Origin: Nocardia coubleae NBRC 108252
GTDB taxonomy: Bacteria; Actinomycetota; Actinomycetes; Mycobacteriales; Mycobacteriaceae
Length of the DNA: 64,000 nucleotides
Direction: 5' to 3'
NCBI RefSeq assembly: GCF_001612805.1
Contig: NZ_BDBD01000011.1
Location: forward strand, 1-64,000
This document shows positions 33,745 through 41,774 of the stretch, piece by piece (within the stretch, counting starts at the first letter, position 1; each line of letters starts with the position of its first letter). Below the pieces are notes generated by a model, which had not been told where the DNA came from, made no database searches, and saw nothing but the letters and a program-made list of their open reading frames with translations. The translations under genes were made by a program, and so were the position numbers.

Positions 33745-34478
33745 CCAGGTCCGCGCTCATCAGCGGCGCCTCGCGGGGTATCGGCCTCGGCATCGCGAAA
33801 CACCTGGCGCAGCAGGGCTATTCGCTGACCATCACCGCGCGCGACGTCGACCGTCTGCACGCAGTCGCCGAGGAATTGCGTGCGGACGGCGCGGCGGAAG
33901 TGGTCGTTGCCGCTGCCGACATGTCCGACGAGGAGGGCGTCGCGCGCGTGCTCGGCGCGCACACGGATCGATTCGCGACGATGTCGGCCCTGATCCTGAA
34001 CGCGGGTGTCGGTACCGCGGGCCCGCTGGCCGAATCGTCGATGCGGCGCTTCGACAAGACCATCGAAGTCAACGTCCGCGCTCCCATCCAGCTGATGCAG
34101 GGCGCGCTGCCGCTGTTGCGCGCCGGAGCCCGGGAAAACCCCGGTCGCGGTGCGAAAGTCATCGCGCTGTCATCGATCACCGGCGTCTACGCCGAGGCCG
34201 GGCTCGCCGTCTACGGCGCGGCAAAAGCGGCGCTGATCTCACTGCTGGCCACCCTCAACGCCGAAGAATCCGGAAACGGAGTCACCGCCACCGCCATCGC
34301 ACCCGCCTACGTCGACACCGAGATGAGCGCCTGGATCCACGATCAGGTTCCCCCAGAGCAGATGCTCGCCGTGAACGACATCGTCGAGATGGTCGACGCA
34401 CTGCTGCGGTTGTCCGCCCGCGCAGTTGTGCCGACGATCGTCATGTCCCGCGCGGGCACCGACGGCTACCGGGCCTGA
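33741..34478 (+). CDS. short-chain dehydrogenase/reductase in acyl-CoA operon
   Basis: A 245-aa classical SDR with SGASRGIGLGIAKHL, NAGVG (the asparagine of NNAG-type loop kept), catalytic Ser in LSSITGVY and YGAAKAAL as the Tyr-x-x-x-Lys pair. It probably oxidises a hydroxyacyl intermediate or a product of the same pathway. Its start overlaps the kinase stop by ATGA. It is the last gene of the operon. Confidence 0.87.
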   Translation: MTRSALISGASRGIGLGIAKHLAQQGYSLTITARDVDRLHAVAEELRADGAAEVVVAAADMSDEEGVARVLGAHTDRFATMSALILNAGVGTAGPLAESSMRRFDKTIEVNVRAPIQLMQGALPLLRAGARENPGRGAKVIALSSITGVYAEAGLAVYGAAKAALISLLATLNAEESGNGVTATAIAPAYVDTEMSAWIHDQVPPEQMLAVNDIVEMVDALLRLSARAVVPTIVMSRAGTDGYRA

Positions 34479-34657
34479 CTGCGCTGTCGCGATCAGCGCT
34501 TGGCCGTTTCATCAGCTCCATCAGGCTGGAGGAGCTGCGCATCCCGTCCGAAGAGTCTGAGCTCACGGGGTTTGGTTCGTCCGCTTTCGTGCTCGCCCAC
34601 CGTTTCGTCGTCGACCTTGAACGGAGTTGTTGCCAAGCGGAGTCGTCGCCAGTAATT

Positions 34658-34688
34658 TGAACTATCGTACAAATAGTACGTTGGTTCA
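34658..34688. promoter_or_regulatory. nested palindromic operator of the MFS-TetR operon
   Basis: TGAAC (34658-34662) and GTTCA (34684-34688) enclose CGTAC (34666-34670) and GTACG (34676-34680) around AAATA, a symmetric 31-base element 18 bases before the exporter start. It is AT-rich compared with its surroundings and suits a TetR site for the regulator at 36254. The remaining part of 34479-34657 holds no gene I can support. Confidence 0.65.
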
Positions 34689-34706
34689 ACTAGGTGGGGT
34701 TCGGCG

Positions 34707-36254
34707 ATGAGCGGTGATCAGGAAAATCGGCGCGCGGGTTGGCGGGAATGGGGTGGGCTCGCGCTGTTGGCGTTGCCGACCATGCTGCTCGGCCTTGATG
34801 TGACGGCCCTGTACTTGGTTGTTCCGAGTTTGGCCGTTGATCTGGATCCATCCGCGACCGAGACGTTGTGGATCATGGATGCCTACGGCTTCTTGATCGC
34901 CGGGCTCCTGATCACGATGGGAACGCTGGGGGACCGGGTCGGTAGGCGTCGGCTCCTGATGATCGGAGTGGCGCTTTTCGCGACAGCCTCGGTCGCGGTG
35001 GCATTCGCTCCGACGGCCTTGTGGTTGATCGCGGCGCGTGCGCTGCTCGGAGTGGCCGGGGCAACGCTGATGCCTTCGACCCTTTCCCTGATCAGCACGA
35101 TGTTCACCGATCCCGGACAGCGAGCATCGGCCATCGGTGTCTGGGCGACAGCGTTCGGCCTGGGGATGGCCGCGGGCCCGATCGTGGGTGGCGTGCTGAC
35201 CGCGGCACTCTGGTGGGGTGCGGTCTTCCTCATCGCCGTCCCGGTCGCCCTGCTGGTGCTGGCGGGCGCGCCGACGCTGCTTCCGGAGCGATGGTCACCT
35301 GCCGGTCGGCTCGACGTGCTCAGTGCCGGGCTGTCACTGGCAGCGATACTGCCGGTCGTCTACGCGATCAAGCATGCCGCCGCGCACGGTATCGACCTCC
35401 CCGCGGTGGCGGCCGCCGTGGTCGGTGGTGTCGCCACCGTCGCGTTCGTCCGCCGTCAACTGCGTCTGCCGGAACCGCTGCTCGACGTGAAGCTGTTCAC
35501 CAGTTCGACCTTCTCCGCGGCTCTGTCGGTGCTGTTGATCGGCCTCGTCGGCTTCGGTGGCGCTATGTTCCTGGTGACGCAATACCTGCAGCTCGTCGCT
35601 GGCTTCTCCCCGACAACGGCCGGTTTGTGGATGGGTCCGCCCGCGCTTGCCATGCTCGTCGGCGCCATCGGGGCACCGTTGCTGGCACGGCGTGTCTCGC
35701 CCGGTGTGGTCATGGCGGCGACTCTGGCGTTGTCGCTGGTGGGGTATGCGTTGTTGGCACTGGCGGGCACCGACGGCAACGGCACCGTCGTCGTGGGCTT
35801 CGCCCTTGTCTATCTCGGCCTCGGAGTCATCGCCGCGCTCGGCACCGATATCGTTGTCGGCGCGGCGCCGCCGGACAAGGCAGGATCGGCGGCCGCACTG
35901 TCCGAGACCGTCCAGGAACTCGGTATCGCAGCCGGTGTGGCACTCTTGGGAAGCTTCACCACCGCGATCTACCGCGGCAGCATCGAGGTTCCCGCCGGGT
36001 TGTCGGCATCGGTGGCCGCGACCTACAGTGACAGCCTCGCCGGCGCGTCATCGTTGGCGAGCCGGGTATCAGGCGACGCTTTGGAGCATGCGCGAACCGT
36101 GTTCACCGTTGGACTCAACACCGCGTCTGTGGCAGCAGGTGCCGCGATTGCGATCGCTTCCCTGGTCTGTTTCGTGACGCTGCGGCACCTCGAGCCACTC
36201 GGTGCCGTCGACCGGCCGGCCGAGGCGGCGGTCTCGCCATCCGGGAGCGAGTGA
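34707..36254 (+). CDS. MFS drug exporter, DHA2 (EmrB/QacA-like) type
   Basis: A 515-aa protein with 14 predicted membrane segments. Motif A is GTLGDRVGRRRLLMIG and motif C-like GPIVGGVLTAALWWGAVFLI. The opening LLALPTMLLGLDVTALYLVVP has the aspartate in helix 1 typical of DHA2 multidrug exporters such as LfrA or SmvA. It exports cationic or hydrophobic compounds by proton antiport. A TetR gene overlaps its stop and a palindrome precedes it. A paralogue lies at 39916-41436. Confidence 0.9.
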   Translation: MSGDQENRRAGWREWGGLALLALPTMLLGLDVTALYLVVPSLAVDLDPSATETLWIMDAYGFLIAGLLITMGTLGDRVGRRRLLMIGVALFATASVAVAFAPTALWLIAARALLGVAGATLMPSTLSLISTMFTDPGQRASAIGVWATAFGLGMAAGPIVGGVLTAALWWGAVFLIAVPVALLVLAGAPTLLPERWSPAGRLDVLSAGLSLAAILPVVYAIKHAAAHGIDLPAVAAAVVGGVATVAFVRRQLRLPEPLLDVKLFTSSTFSAALSVLLIGLVGFGGAMFLVTQYLQLVAGFSPTTAGLWMGPPALAMLVGAIGAPLLARRVSPGVVMAATLALSLVGYALLALAGTDGNGTVVVGFALVYLGLGVIAALGTDIVVGAAPPDKAGSAAALSETVQELGIAAGVALLGSFTTAIYRGSIEVPAGLSASVAATYSDSLAGASSLASRVSGDALEHARTVFTVGLNTASVAAGAAIAIASLVCFVTLRHLEPLGAVDRPAEAAVSPSGSE

Positions 36255-36889
36255 TGAACGACGACAAGGCGATGGCAGTCGAGCCGGACGTTGCCGACGG
36301 ACGCAAGGCGCGTGGCCACCGGCGACGAGCTCAGATCATCGAAGCAACGCTGGAGATCGTCCGCCGCGACGGTGCGACGGGTGTCACCCACCGCACCGTC
36401 GCCAAGGAAGCCGGGATCACCACCAGCCTGACCCTCTACTATTTCGCCACCCTGGACGATCTGCTGGTGGCCGCCTTGACGAGCGTCACGCAGCAGTACA
36501 CCGGCCGCATCCAGGATCTCATCGCCACCGACGACGATCCCCTCGACGGCTTGTCGGAACTCATCGCGGAATCCGCCGGCCCGGGACGTGAACGAGCTCT
36601 CGCCGAGCGGGAGCTGTCGACCCTCGCGGCGCGCCGTCCGGCGCTGCGCCCGGCCGCGCGCGCCTGGCGCGACAAGGTCGCCGAACTCGCCCGAACACAG
36701 ACCGACGACCCCGACGCGATCGAGGCTTTCGTCGCGCTGTCGGACGGTTTGTGTACTGCCATCCTCCTCGATGACCGCGACGCCGACCCCGCACACATTC
36801 GAGCGGTTCTCCGGAAAGCGCTGTCGCGAAACGGCTCGGTCGACAGCGATCGAGTGTCGCCTCCGAGAGCTCGCGGGCGAGACGATTGA
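36254..36889 (+). CDS. TetR family regulator of the upstream exporter
   Basis: A 211-aa protein with the N-terminal helix-turn-helix ATLEIVRRDGATGVTHRTVA, KEAGITTSLTLYYFATLDDL and a helical ligand domain. The ATG at 36254 overlaps the exporter stop as TGATG; GTG 36251 is also possible. It is co-transcribed with the MFS gene and probably represses the operon through the 34658-34688 palindrome, with an exported drug as inducer (inference). Confidence 0.87.
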   Translation: MNDDKAMAVEPDVADGRKARGHRRRAQIIEATLEIVRRDGATGVTHRTVAKEAGITTSLTLYYFATLDDLLVAALTSVTQQYTGRIQDLIATDDDPLDGLSELIAESAGPGRERALAERELSTLAARRPALRPAARAWRDKVAELARTQTDDPDAIEAFVALSDGLCTAILLDDRDADPAHIRAVLRKALSRNGSVDSDRVSPPRARGRDD

Positions 36890-36912
36890 ACTGAATTGTG
36901 GTTACAGGAGCA

Positions 36913-37272
36913 TCAGTCCGTCGCGCTGGCATGTGCCGCGATAATCCGCCAGCCGTGCTCATCGTCGTGCAACCATGAACGCGTGTAGCGCATCCTGGCT
37001 CCGAAAGGCTCGCCGTTGACGGTCCCCTCGATCGTCCCGAGGAACCAGGTCACCCCGGCATTCCCGTCGGTGAGAACGTTCAGTTCTTCCTCGACCAAGG
37101 CCGTCACCACCTGGGTCCGGGTGCGGTGAAGCTCCAGATCATCGGCCTTGGTGTAGACGTCTGCGCCGAAGGTGAAGATCAACCGGTCATCCAGCAGACG
37201 GTCCAGTGCCTGCACATCCCCGGCAAGTTGTGCGGCCTGTAACCGCCGCTCGGCGTCCCGCAAGTTCTCCAT
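36913..37272 (-). CDS. NTF2-fold (DUF4440/SnoaL-like) protein, 119 aa
   Basis: A single NTF2-like domain: MENLRDAERRLQAAQLAGDV, then LDRLLDDRLIFTFGADVYTK, and the closing strand SWLHDDEHGWRIIAAHAS. The pattern is typical of DUF4440 proteins, which bind or convert small molecules; no catalytic residue can be named. A GAGGTGC site precedes the ATG. It diverges from a sigma factor gene that itself carries an NTF2 domain. Confidence 0.82.
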   Translation of the reverse strand: MENLRDAERRLQAAQLAGDVQALDRLLDDRLIFTFGADVYTKADDLELHRTRTQVVTALVEEELNVLTDGNAGVTWFLGTIEGTVNGEPFGARMRYTRSWLHDDEHGWRIIAAHASATD

Positions 37273-37405
37273 GCACCTCACCCTGCCAGCCGATGTCCAC
37301 TCACGCCATGTTCGTTTTCGGCTGAGAGCGAGGCGCCGACGAGACCCATATGAATCGACATCTGGCCCCGGGCACACCAACTCTGAGGTGTGCCATGATC
37401 GCGAG

Positions 37406-38350
37406 GTGGACAGTGCCGATGGTCATGCCGCCGATCGCGCCGAGTTCGACCGCCTCGTCGGCCCCTTGCGCGCGGAACTGCACGTGCACTGCTACCGCTT
37501 CCTCGGTTCGGTTCATGATGCCGACGACGCCCTGCAGGAGGCCCTGCTCCACGCGTGGCGCTCGCGCGCGAACCTCACCGATCCCGGCAAGTTTCGGCCG
37601 TGGCTGTACAAGATCGCGACCAACCGGTGCCTGACCATGCTCGAGCAGCGCGGCCGCCGCGAACTCCCGATGGATTCGGAGCCGGATGCGCCTGCGGCCG
37701 AACGGATTTGGCTCGAACCGTACCCCGGCATCGGGGTGGGGGAGCCCGGGCCGGAGGCACGCTATACGGCTCGCGAGTCGATCGAATTGGCGTTCGTCGC
37801 GGTGATCCAGCAGTTGCCGGGCGTGCAGCGGGGTGCGTTGCTGTTGCGCGATGTCCTCGGCTTCAGCGCGAGCGAGACCGCCGAATTGCTCGACGTGACC
37901 GTGGCATCGGCCAACAGCGCCCTACAACGGGCGCGGGCCCGCCTCGATCAGCGCGAACCGTCTGTGGCGCCCGACGATCCGCAGGCGCGCCGCCTCGCCG
38001 AGCGGTACGCCACCGCCTGGGAGAACGCCGATGTCGACGGCATCATCGCGCTGCTCGCCACCGACGCCCGCTACGCCATGCCGCCACTGCCCGAGTGGTA
38101 TGCCGGACAGCCCGCGATCCGGGAATTCCTGGTGACCGGCCCGCTGCACTGGCGCTGGCGCTTCCGCCCGACCGTGGCCAACGGCCAACCCGCGTTCGGC
38201 ACCTACTGGTGGGACCCCGAGCGTTCCGTCTTCGCGGCCATGGCCCTCGATGTGCTGACAGTGCGCGGCGGTGCGATCACCGACGTGGTGTCGTTCCTCG
38301 ACCCCGCACTGTTCACCCGCTTCGCCCTCCCAGAATTCGTGACCGACTGA
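37406..38350 (+). CDS. ECF sigma factor with C-terminal NTF2/SnoaL domain (SigG-like)
   Basis: A 314-aa protein. Region 2 has LHVHCYRFLGSVHDADDALQ and WLYKIATNRCLTMLEQRGRR. The linker WLEPYPGIGVGEPGPEARYT and region 4 (LPGVQRGALLLRDVLGFSAS, ETAELLDVTVASANSALQRA) match SigG of mycobacteria. From about residue 195 a SnoaL-like domain follows (ERYATAWENADVDGIIALLA). In ECF41/56-type sigmas this domain controls activity without a classical anti-sigma. GTG 37406 was chosen; GTG 37388 is possible. No anti-sigma gene is adjacent. Confidence 0.87.
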   Translation: MDSADGHAADRAEFDRLVGPLRAELHVHCYRFLGSVHDADDALQEALLHAWRSRANLTDPGKFRPWLYKIATNRCLTMLEQRGRRELPMDSEPDAPAAERIWLEPYPGIGVGEPGPEARYTARESIELAFVAVIQQLPGVQRGALLLRDVLGFSASETAELLDVTVASANSALQRARARLDQREPSVAPDDPQARRLAERYATAWENADVDGIIALLATDARYAMPPLPEWYAGQPAIREFLVTGPLHWRWRFRPTVANGQPAFGTYWWDPERSVFAAMALDVLTVRGGAITDVVSFLDPALFTRFALPEFVTD

Positions 38351-38441
38351 CGATTAGTTCGGCACGACCGGCTGGGTCATACCGGTAGTGGGACGTTCCC
38401 ACGGCCGGGGCCCGCCCTCGGCACCCCGAAGGGAGACCGTC

Positions 38442-39296
38442 ATGTCGCACGACGAAGACCAGATCCGCACCCTGATCCACGAGTGGGCCGCGGCCGTCCG
38501 CGCCGGTGACCTCGAGCATGTGCTGGCCGACCACACCGCCGACATCGTCATGTACGACGTGCCGCCACCGCAGAACGGCGTCCGTGGCATCGACGCCTAC
38601 CGGCAGACCTGGCCACCGTTCTTCGCCTGGCTCGGCCGCGGCGCCGCCTTCGACATCGTCGAGCTGAACGTGTCGGCCGGCTCCGACATCGCCTACGCAC
38701 ACGCGCTGCTTCGGTGTGGATCACCGGAAGAGCTTGCGGCCGAACCCGATACCCGCCTGCGCCTCACTCTCGGCCTGCGCAAGGACGATGGCCGGTGGAG
38801 GGTGGCCCACGAACACCATTCGTTCCCCGACACCACCGCCGACCCGGCCGACGACATCGCCGAGATCCGCGCACTGCATCAGCGGTGGTTCGCCGCGACT
38901 GCCGAGAAGGACCTCGACGGCCTGATGGCGGAGATCGCGGACGACGTCGAATCCTACGAACACGACGCACCGCTGCACTACACCGGCGCGGACAACGTCC
39001 GCGAGGTCTGCCGGCGGGGACTCGAATCCGCCCCCGGGCGGGTGACCTGGGACGTCCCCGAAATGGCAGTCGAGGTCCGCGGGGATCTCGCCGTGGTGTG
39101 GGGCCTCAACCACCTGAGCGCCGAGGACGCCGATGGGCAGGTCGATCACTCGTGGTCGCGAGGCACCCGGGTATTCCGCAGGCGTGGTGGACGGTGGTTG
39201 CTTGTGCACCAGCACGTGTCGTACCCCTACGACCCGGAAACCGGTGCGGCGGCAACAGATCTCGTACCCGAGGACGAGCCGCCGCGAAGTGCGTGA
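38442..39296 (+). CDS. tandem SnoaL/NTF2-domain protein, 284 aa
   Basis: It has two NTF2-fold domains in one chain. Domain 1 (about 1-135) opens DQIRTLIHEWAAAVRAGDLE and closes with GRWRVAHEHHSFPD. Domain 2 (about 140-265) opens IAEIRALHQRWFAATAEKDL and closes with GGRWLLVHQHVSYPYDP. The domains resemble each other and probably arose by duplication. AAGGGAG lies before the ATG. It follows the SigG-like sigma gene on the same strand and is a candidate target or partner. Confidence 0.85.
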   Translation: MSHDEDQIRTLIHEWAAAVRAGDLEHVLADHTADIVMYDVPPPQNGVRGIDAYRQTWPPFFAWLGRGAAFDIVELNVSAGSDIAYAHALLRCGSPEELAAEPDTRLRLTLGLRKDDGRWRVAHEHHSFPDTTADPADDIAEIRALHQRWFAATAEKDLDGLMAEIADDVESYEHDAPLHYTGADNVREVCRRGLESAPGRVTWDVPEMAVEVRGDLAVVWGLNHLSAEDADGQVDHSWSRGTRVFRRRGGRWLLVHQHVSYPYDPETGAAATDLVPEDEPPRSA

Positions 39297-39347
39297 CCAA
39301 CCTGCGTCGGTACTGCCGCGTTGCAGGGTGGCCGCAGGTCGGTGAGG

Positions 39348-39929
39348 TTATTCGACCTCGGTCATCGCGAGGAGTTCAGCGCGGGCGATCTCGAGGTCTT
39401 CGTCCGACAGATAGGGGCTGGCGGCGGCGACCGCGAGCCCTTCTGTGGCGTATCGGATCAAGAGGAGCCGGGTGTGGGGGAGACCGTCGGCGGCGAAGGC
39501 ATCGGCCAGGATGCGGGCGTCTCGTTCGTAGAGGGCTTCGCGCTCCGGTGAGGTACCGAGGGTGGTGATGAGGCTGGTGGGGGCGAGGACTCGTTTCACG
39601 TATTCGCTGTCGCCGGTGAAGGCGCGGATGTAGGCCCGGGTGAATTTTCCTGGCCTGTTCTCCGACAGGTCGATCTGGGCGCGCACCTCTTCGTGCAAGC
39701 GGGTGAGGATGTGCTCGGTGACTCCGTTGACGAGTGCTTCGCGGTGGGGAAAGTGGTGCATGAGACCGCTTTTGGTGACGCCTGCCGCGACCGCGATATC
39801 GGCAAGGGCCACATTGGCGCCGCGTTCGGTGAATACCGCCTCGGCCGCGTCCAAGATGGCGCGGCGGGTTCGTTCCTTGTCGCGGGTAGCGGTGCGGTCG
39901 CCGGTGGTTGTGCGGTCAGACTTCGTCAT
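39348..39929 (-). CDS. TetR family regulator of the second DHA2 exporter
   Basis: A 193-aa protein with helix-turn-helix AAEAVFTERGANVALADIAV, AAGVTKSGLMHHFPHREAL, and a helical C-terminal domain. Its start overlaps the 3' end of the exporter gene by 14 bases, so both are one transcription unit. The likely operator is the AGTCC/GGACT palindrome at 41472 upstream of the exporter. Confidence 0.87.
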   Translation of the reverse strand: MTKSDRTTTGDRTATRDKERTRRAILDAAEAVFTERGANVALADIAVAAGVTKSGLMHHFPHREALVNGVTEHILTRLHEEVRAQIDLSENRPGKFTRAYIRAFTGDSEYVKRVLAPTSLITTLGTSPEREALYERDARILADAFAADGLPHTRLLLIRYATEGLAVAAASPYLSDEDLEIARAELLAMTEVE

Positions 39930-41436
39930 GTCGAGCTACTTTCACAGTGCCGTGGGAAGGGATGGCACGCCAAGCGAGGATCGCCGCGACGGCGAGGATC
40001 GCCGCCGCGATGAACGATGTGGTCTGCATGGCGTGGGCGAAGGAGTCCTTGGCCAGCGCGACGATGCCGGGGTCGTCGACCGTCGCGACGGTGGCGGCGA
40101 GCGAGTCCTCCACGACGGCGGCGCGGGACGCGTCGGTATCGGCAGGCAGGTTCACATGCGACCGGTAGTTCGCCAACTGGATGGACCCGAGAACCGCGAT
40201 CCCCAGCGCCCCGCCGAGTTCGTACGCGGTCTCCGCGATCGAGGACGCCGCGCCCGCGCGTTCCCTGGGCACGGCGGTGACCACGGCGTCGACCGCCAGG
40301 GTCATGGCCACGCCCACGCCGAGACCGAGTACCGCCAAGGCGACACCCAGACCCCAGTAGCCGGAGTGGGTGGCGGACAACCCGAGCAGGAGAAGGCCGA
40401 CCGCGGCAGTGGCGAGACCGGCACCGATCGAGCGGCCCGGGCCGAATCGGGTGACGAGCACACCGACGAAGGCGATCACCACGATCGACGCGATCGTGGC
40501 CGGAAGTTCGGCCATCCCGGCCCGCAGCGGCCCGTAACCGCGCACGAGCTGAAGGTACTGGGAGAAGAAGAACAGCAGACCCATGAACGCGAAGATCGAC
40601 AATGCCGACGAGGTGACCGCACCCGTGAATGCCGGTCGGCGGAACAGCGCGATATCGAGTAGCGGGTACTCGAGATTCAACTGCCTGCGCACGAACAACC
40701 ATCCTGCCACCACACCCGCTGCCGCGAACGCGAGCACAGTCCAGTCGAAACCCGTTCCGACCCAATGCTTTATCGCGTACACCAGGGGCACGATCGCGAC
40801 AATCGACAGCGCCGCCGAGATGAGGTCCACCGGCCGGTCGGCGTCGCCGCGCGACTCCGGGAGCAGCACGACGCCCGCGACGAGGACGACCAGCATGATC
40901 GGCACGTTGATCAGGAACACCGAGCCCCACCAGAACCGTTCGAGCAGCGCACCGCCGACGAGTGGCCCGAGCGCGGCACCTGCTGTGGCGCCCGCGGACC
41001 AGATCGCGATCGCGGTGGTGCGTTGCCGTGGATCGCCGAACAGGTGACGAACGATCGACAGTGTCGAGGGCATCAGTGTCGCGCCCGCGACACCGAGTAG
41101 CGCGCGAGCGGCGATGAGCGTTTCCGGGTTCGGCGCGAACGCGGCAAGCACGGACGCACAGCCGAACGCCGCCGCACCGATGAGCAGCAGCCGTTTGCGC
41201 CCGATCTTGTCGGCCAGATTGCCCATCGTGATCAGCAAGCCCGCCAGCACGAACGAATAGATGTCGCCGATCCACAACAGTTGCGTCGCGGTCGGTGCGA
41301 TGTCGGTGGTCAGTGACGGGACGGCCAGGTACAGGACTGTGCCGTCGATCGTGAGCAGTAGCACCACCAGGACCAGGGCGGCGAGCGCCCACCATTCGCG
41401 CCTACCCGCACGGTTCGTTTCGAGGTCTGGGCTCAC
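39916..41436 (-). CDS. MFS drug exporter, DHA2 (EmrB/QacA-like) type, second paralogue
   Basis: A 506-aa, 14-helix protein of the same subgroup as the exporter at 34707: both open with RREWWAL/REWGGL and (V/L)(D/L)xT(V/A)LYL(A/V)VPSL in helix 1 and share NLADKIGRKRLLLIG-type motif A. Identity is clearly partial, so this is an older paralogue pair. It is followed in the same unit by its TetR regulator and probably gives resistance to cationic or hydrophobic drugs. Confidence 0.9.
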   Translation of the reverse strand: MSPDLETNRAGRREWWALAALVLVVLLLTIDGTVLYLAVPSLTTDIAPTATQLLWIGDIYSFVLAGLLITMGNLADKIGRKRLLLIGAAAFGCASVLAAFAPNPETLIAARALLGVAGATLMPSTLSIVRHLFGDPRQRTTAIAIWSAGATAGAALGPLVGGALLERFWWGSVFLINVPIMLVVLVAGVVLLPESRGDADRPVDLISAALSIVAIVPLVYAIKHWVGTGFDWTVLAFAAAGVVAGWLFVRRQLNLEYPLLDIALFRRPAFTGAVTSSALSIFAFMGLLFFFSQYLQLVRGYGPLRAGMAELPATIASIVVIAFVGVLVTRFGPGRSIGAGLATAAVGLLLLGLSATHSGYWGLGVALAVLGLGVGVAMTLAVDAVVTAVPRERAGAASSIAETAYELGGALGIAVLGSIQLANYRSHVNLPADTDASRAAVVEDSLAATVATVDDPGIVALAKDSFAHAMQTTSFIAAAILAVAAILAWRAIPSHGTVKVARHDEV

Positions 41437-41471
41437 CGCACCAGACTAACCGTCCGTCTGTCTGGTTGTAC

Positions 41472-41485
41472 AGTCCAAATGGACT
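41472..41485. promoter_or_regulatory. operator candidate upstream of the second DHA2 exporter
   Basis: AGTCC (41472-41476) and GGACT (41481-41485) flank AAAT, a perfect small palindrome 36 bases upstream of the exporter start on the minus strand, in a local AT-rich stretch. It probably binds the co-transcribed TetR protein. Confidence 0.5.
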
Positions 41486-41489
41486 TTAG

Positions 41490-41672
41490 ATGTGCCACGA
41501 CGAAACCCCAGCTCACGCGAATTACTCCGACACGACCCCCGAGGACGCGGTCGCCGTCATCCTGCGCGACGGCGGGGTGATCGTCGAGGGAGGTTCTTCG
41601 GCGAGGTCGGTCCACCTCGAGAACGGTGCCGATTCCGCCGGCCGGAATCGGCCCGAACGGCCCCGGTACTGA
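41490..41672 (+). pseudogene. possible N-terminal fragment of a phytanoyl-CoA dioxygenase-like gene
   Basis: A 60-aa ORF whose middle, TPEDAVAVILRDGGVIVEGG, resembles the first strand and helix of PhyH-type dioxygenases. The following residues lose the resemblance and the ORF stops early. No more of such a gene is visible in 41437-41774, an otherwise empty 338-base interval. It may be a relic, or chance. Confidence 0.25.
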
Positions 41673-41774
41673 TCGTCTATCGAGAGGACGCCTGCTCGAC
41701 GCGTCCACGGTCCTCGCGTTCGTGCGCAATGCCCGCCAGGACCTGGTGTGCCCGCTCGCGGTGAAGGTTTGCCT

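Noticed and set aside
34441..34689. 82-aa minus-strand ORF between the SDR and MFS genes
   Set aside because: It runs through the exporter promoter and palindrome and has Ser/Arg-rich shadow composition.
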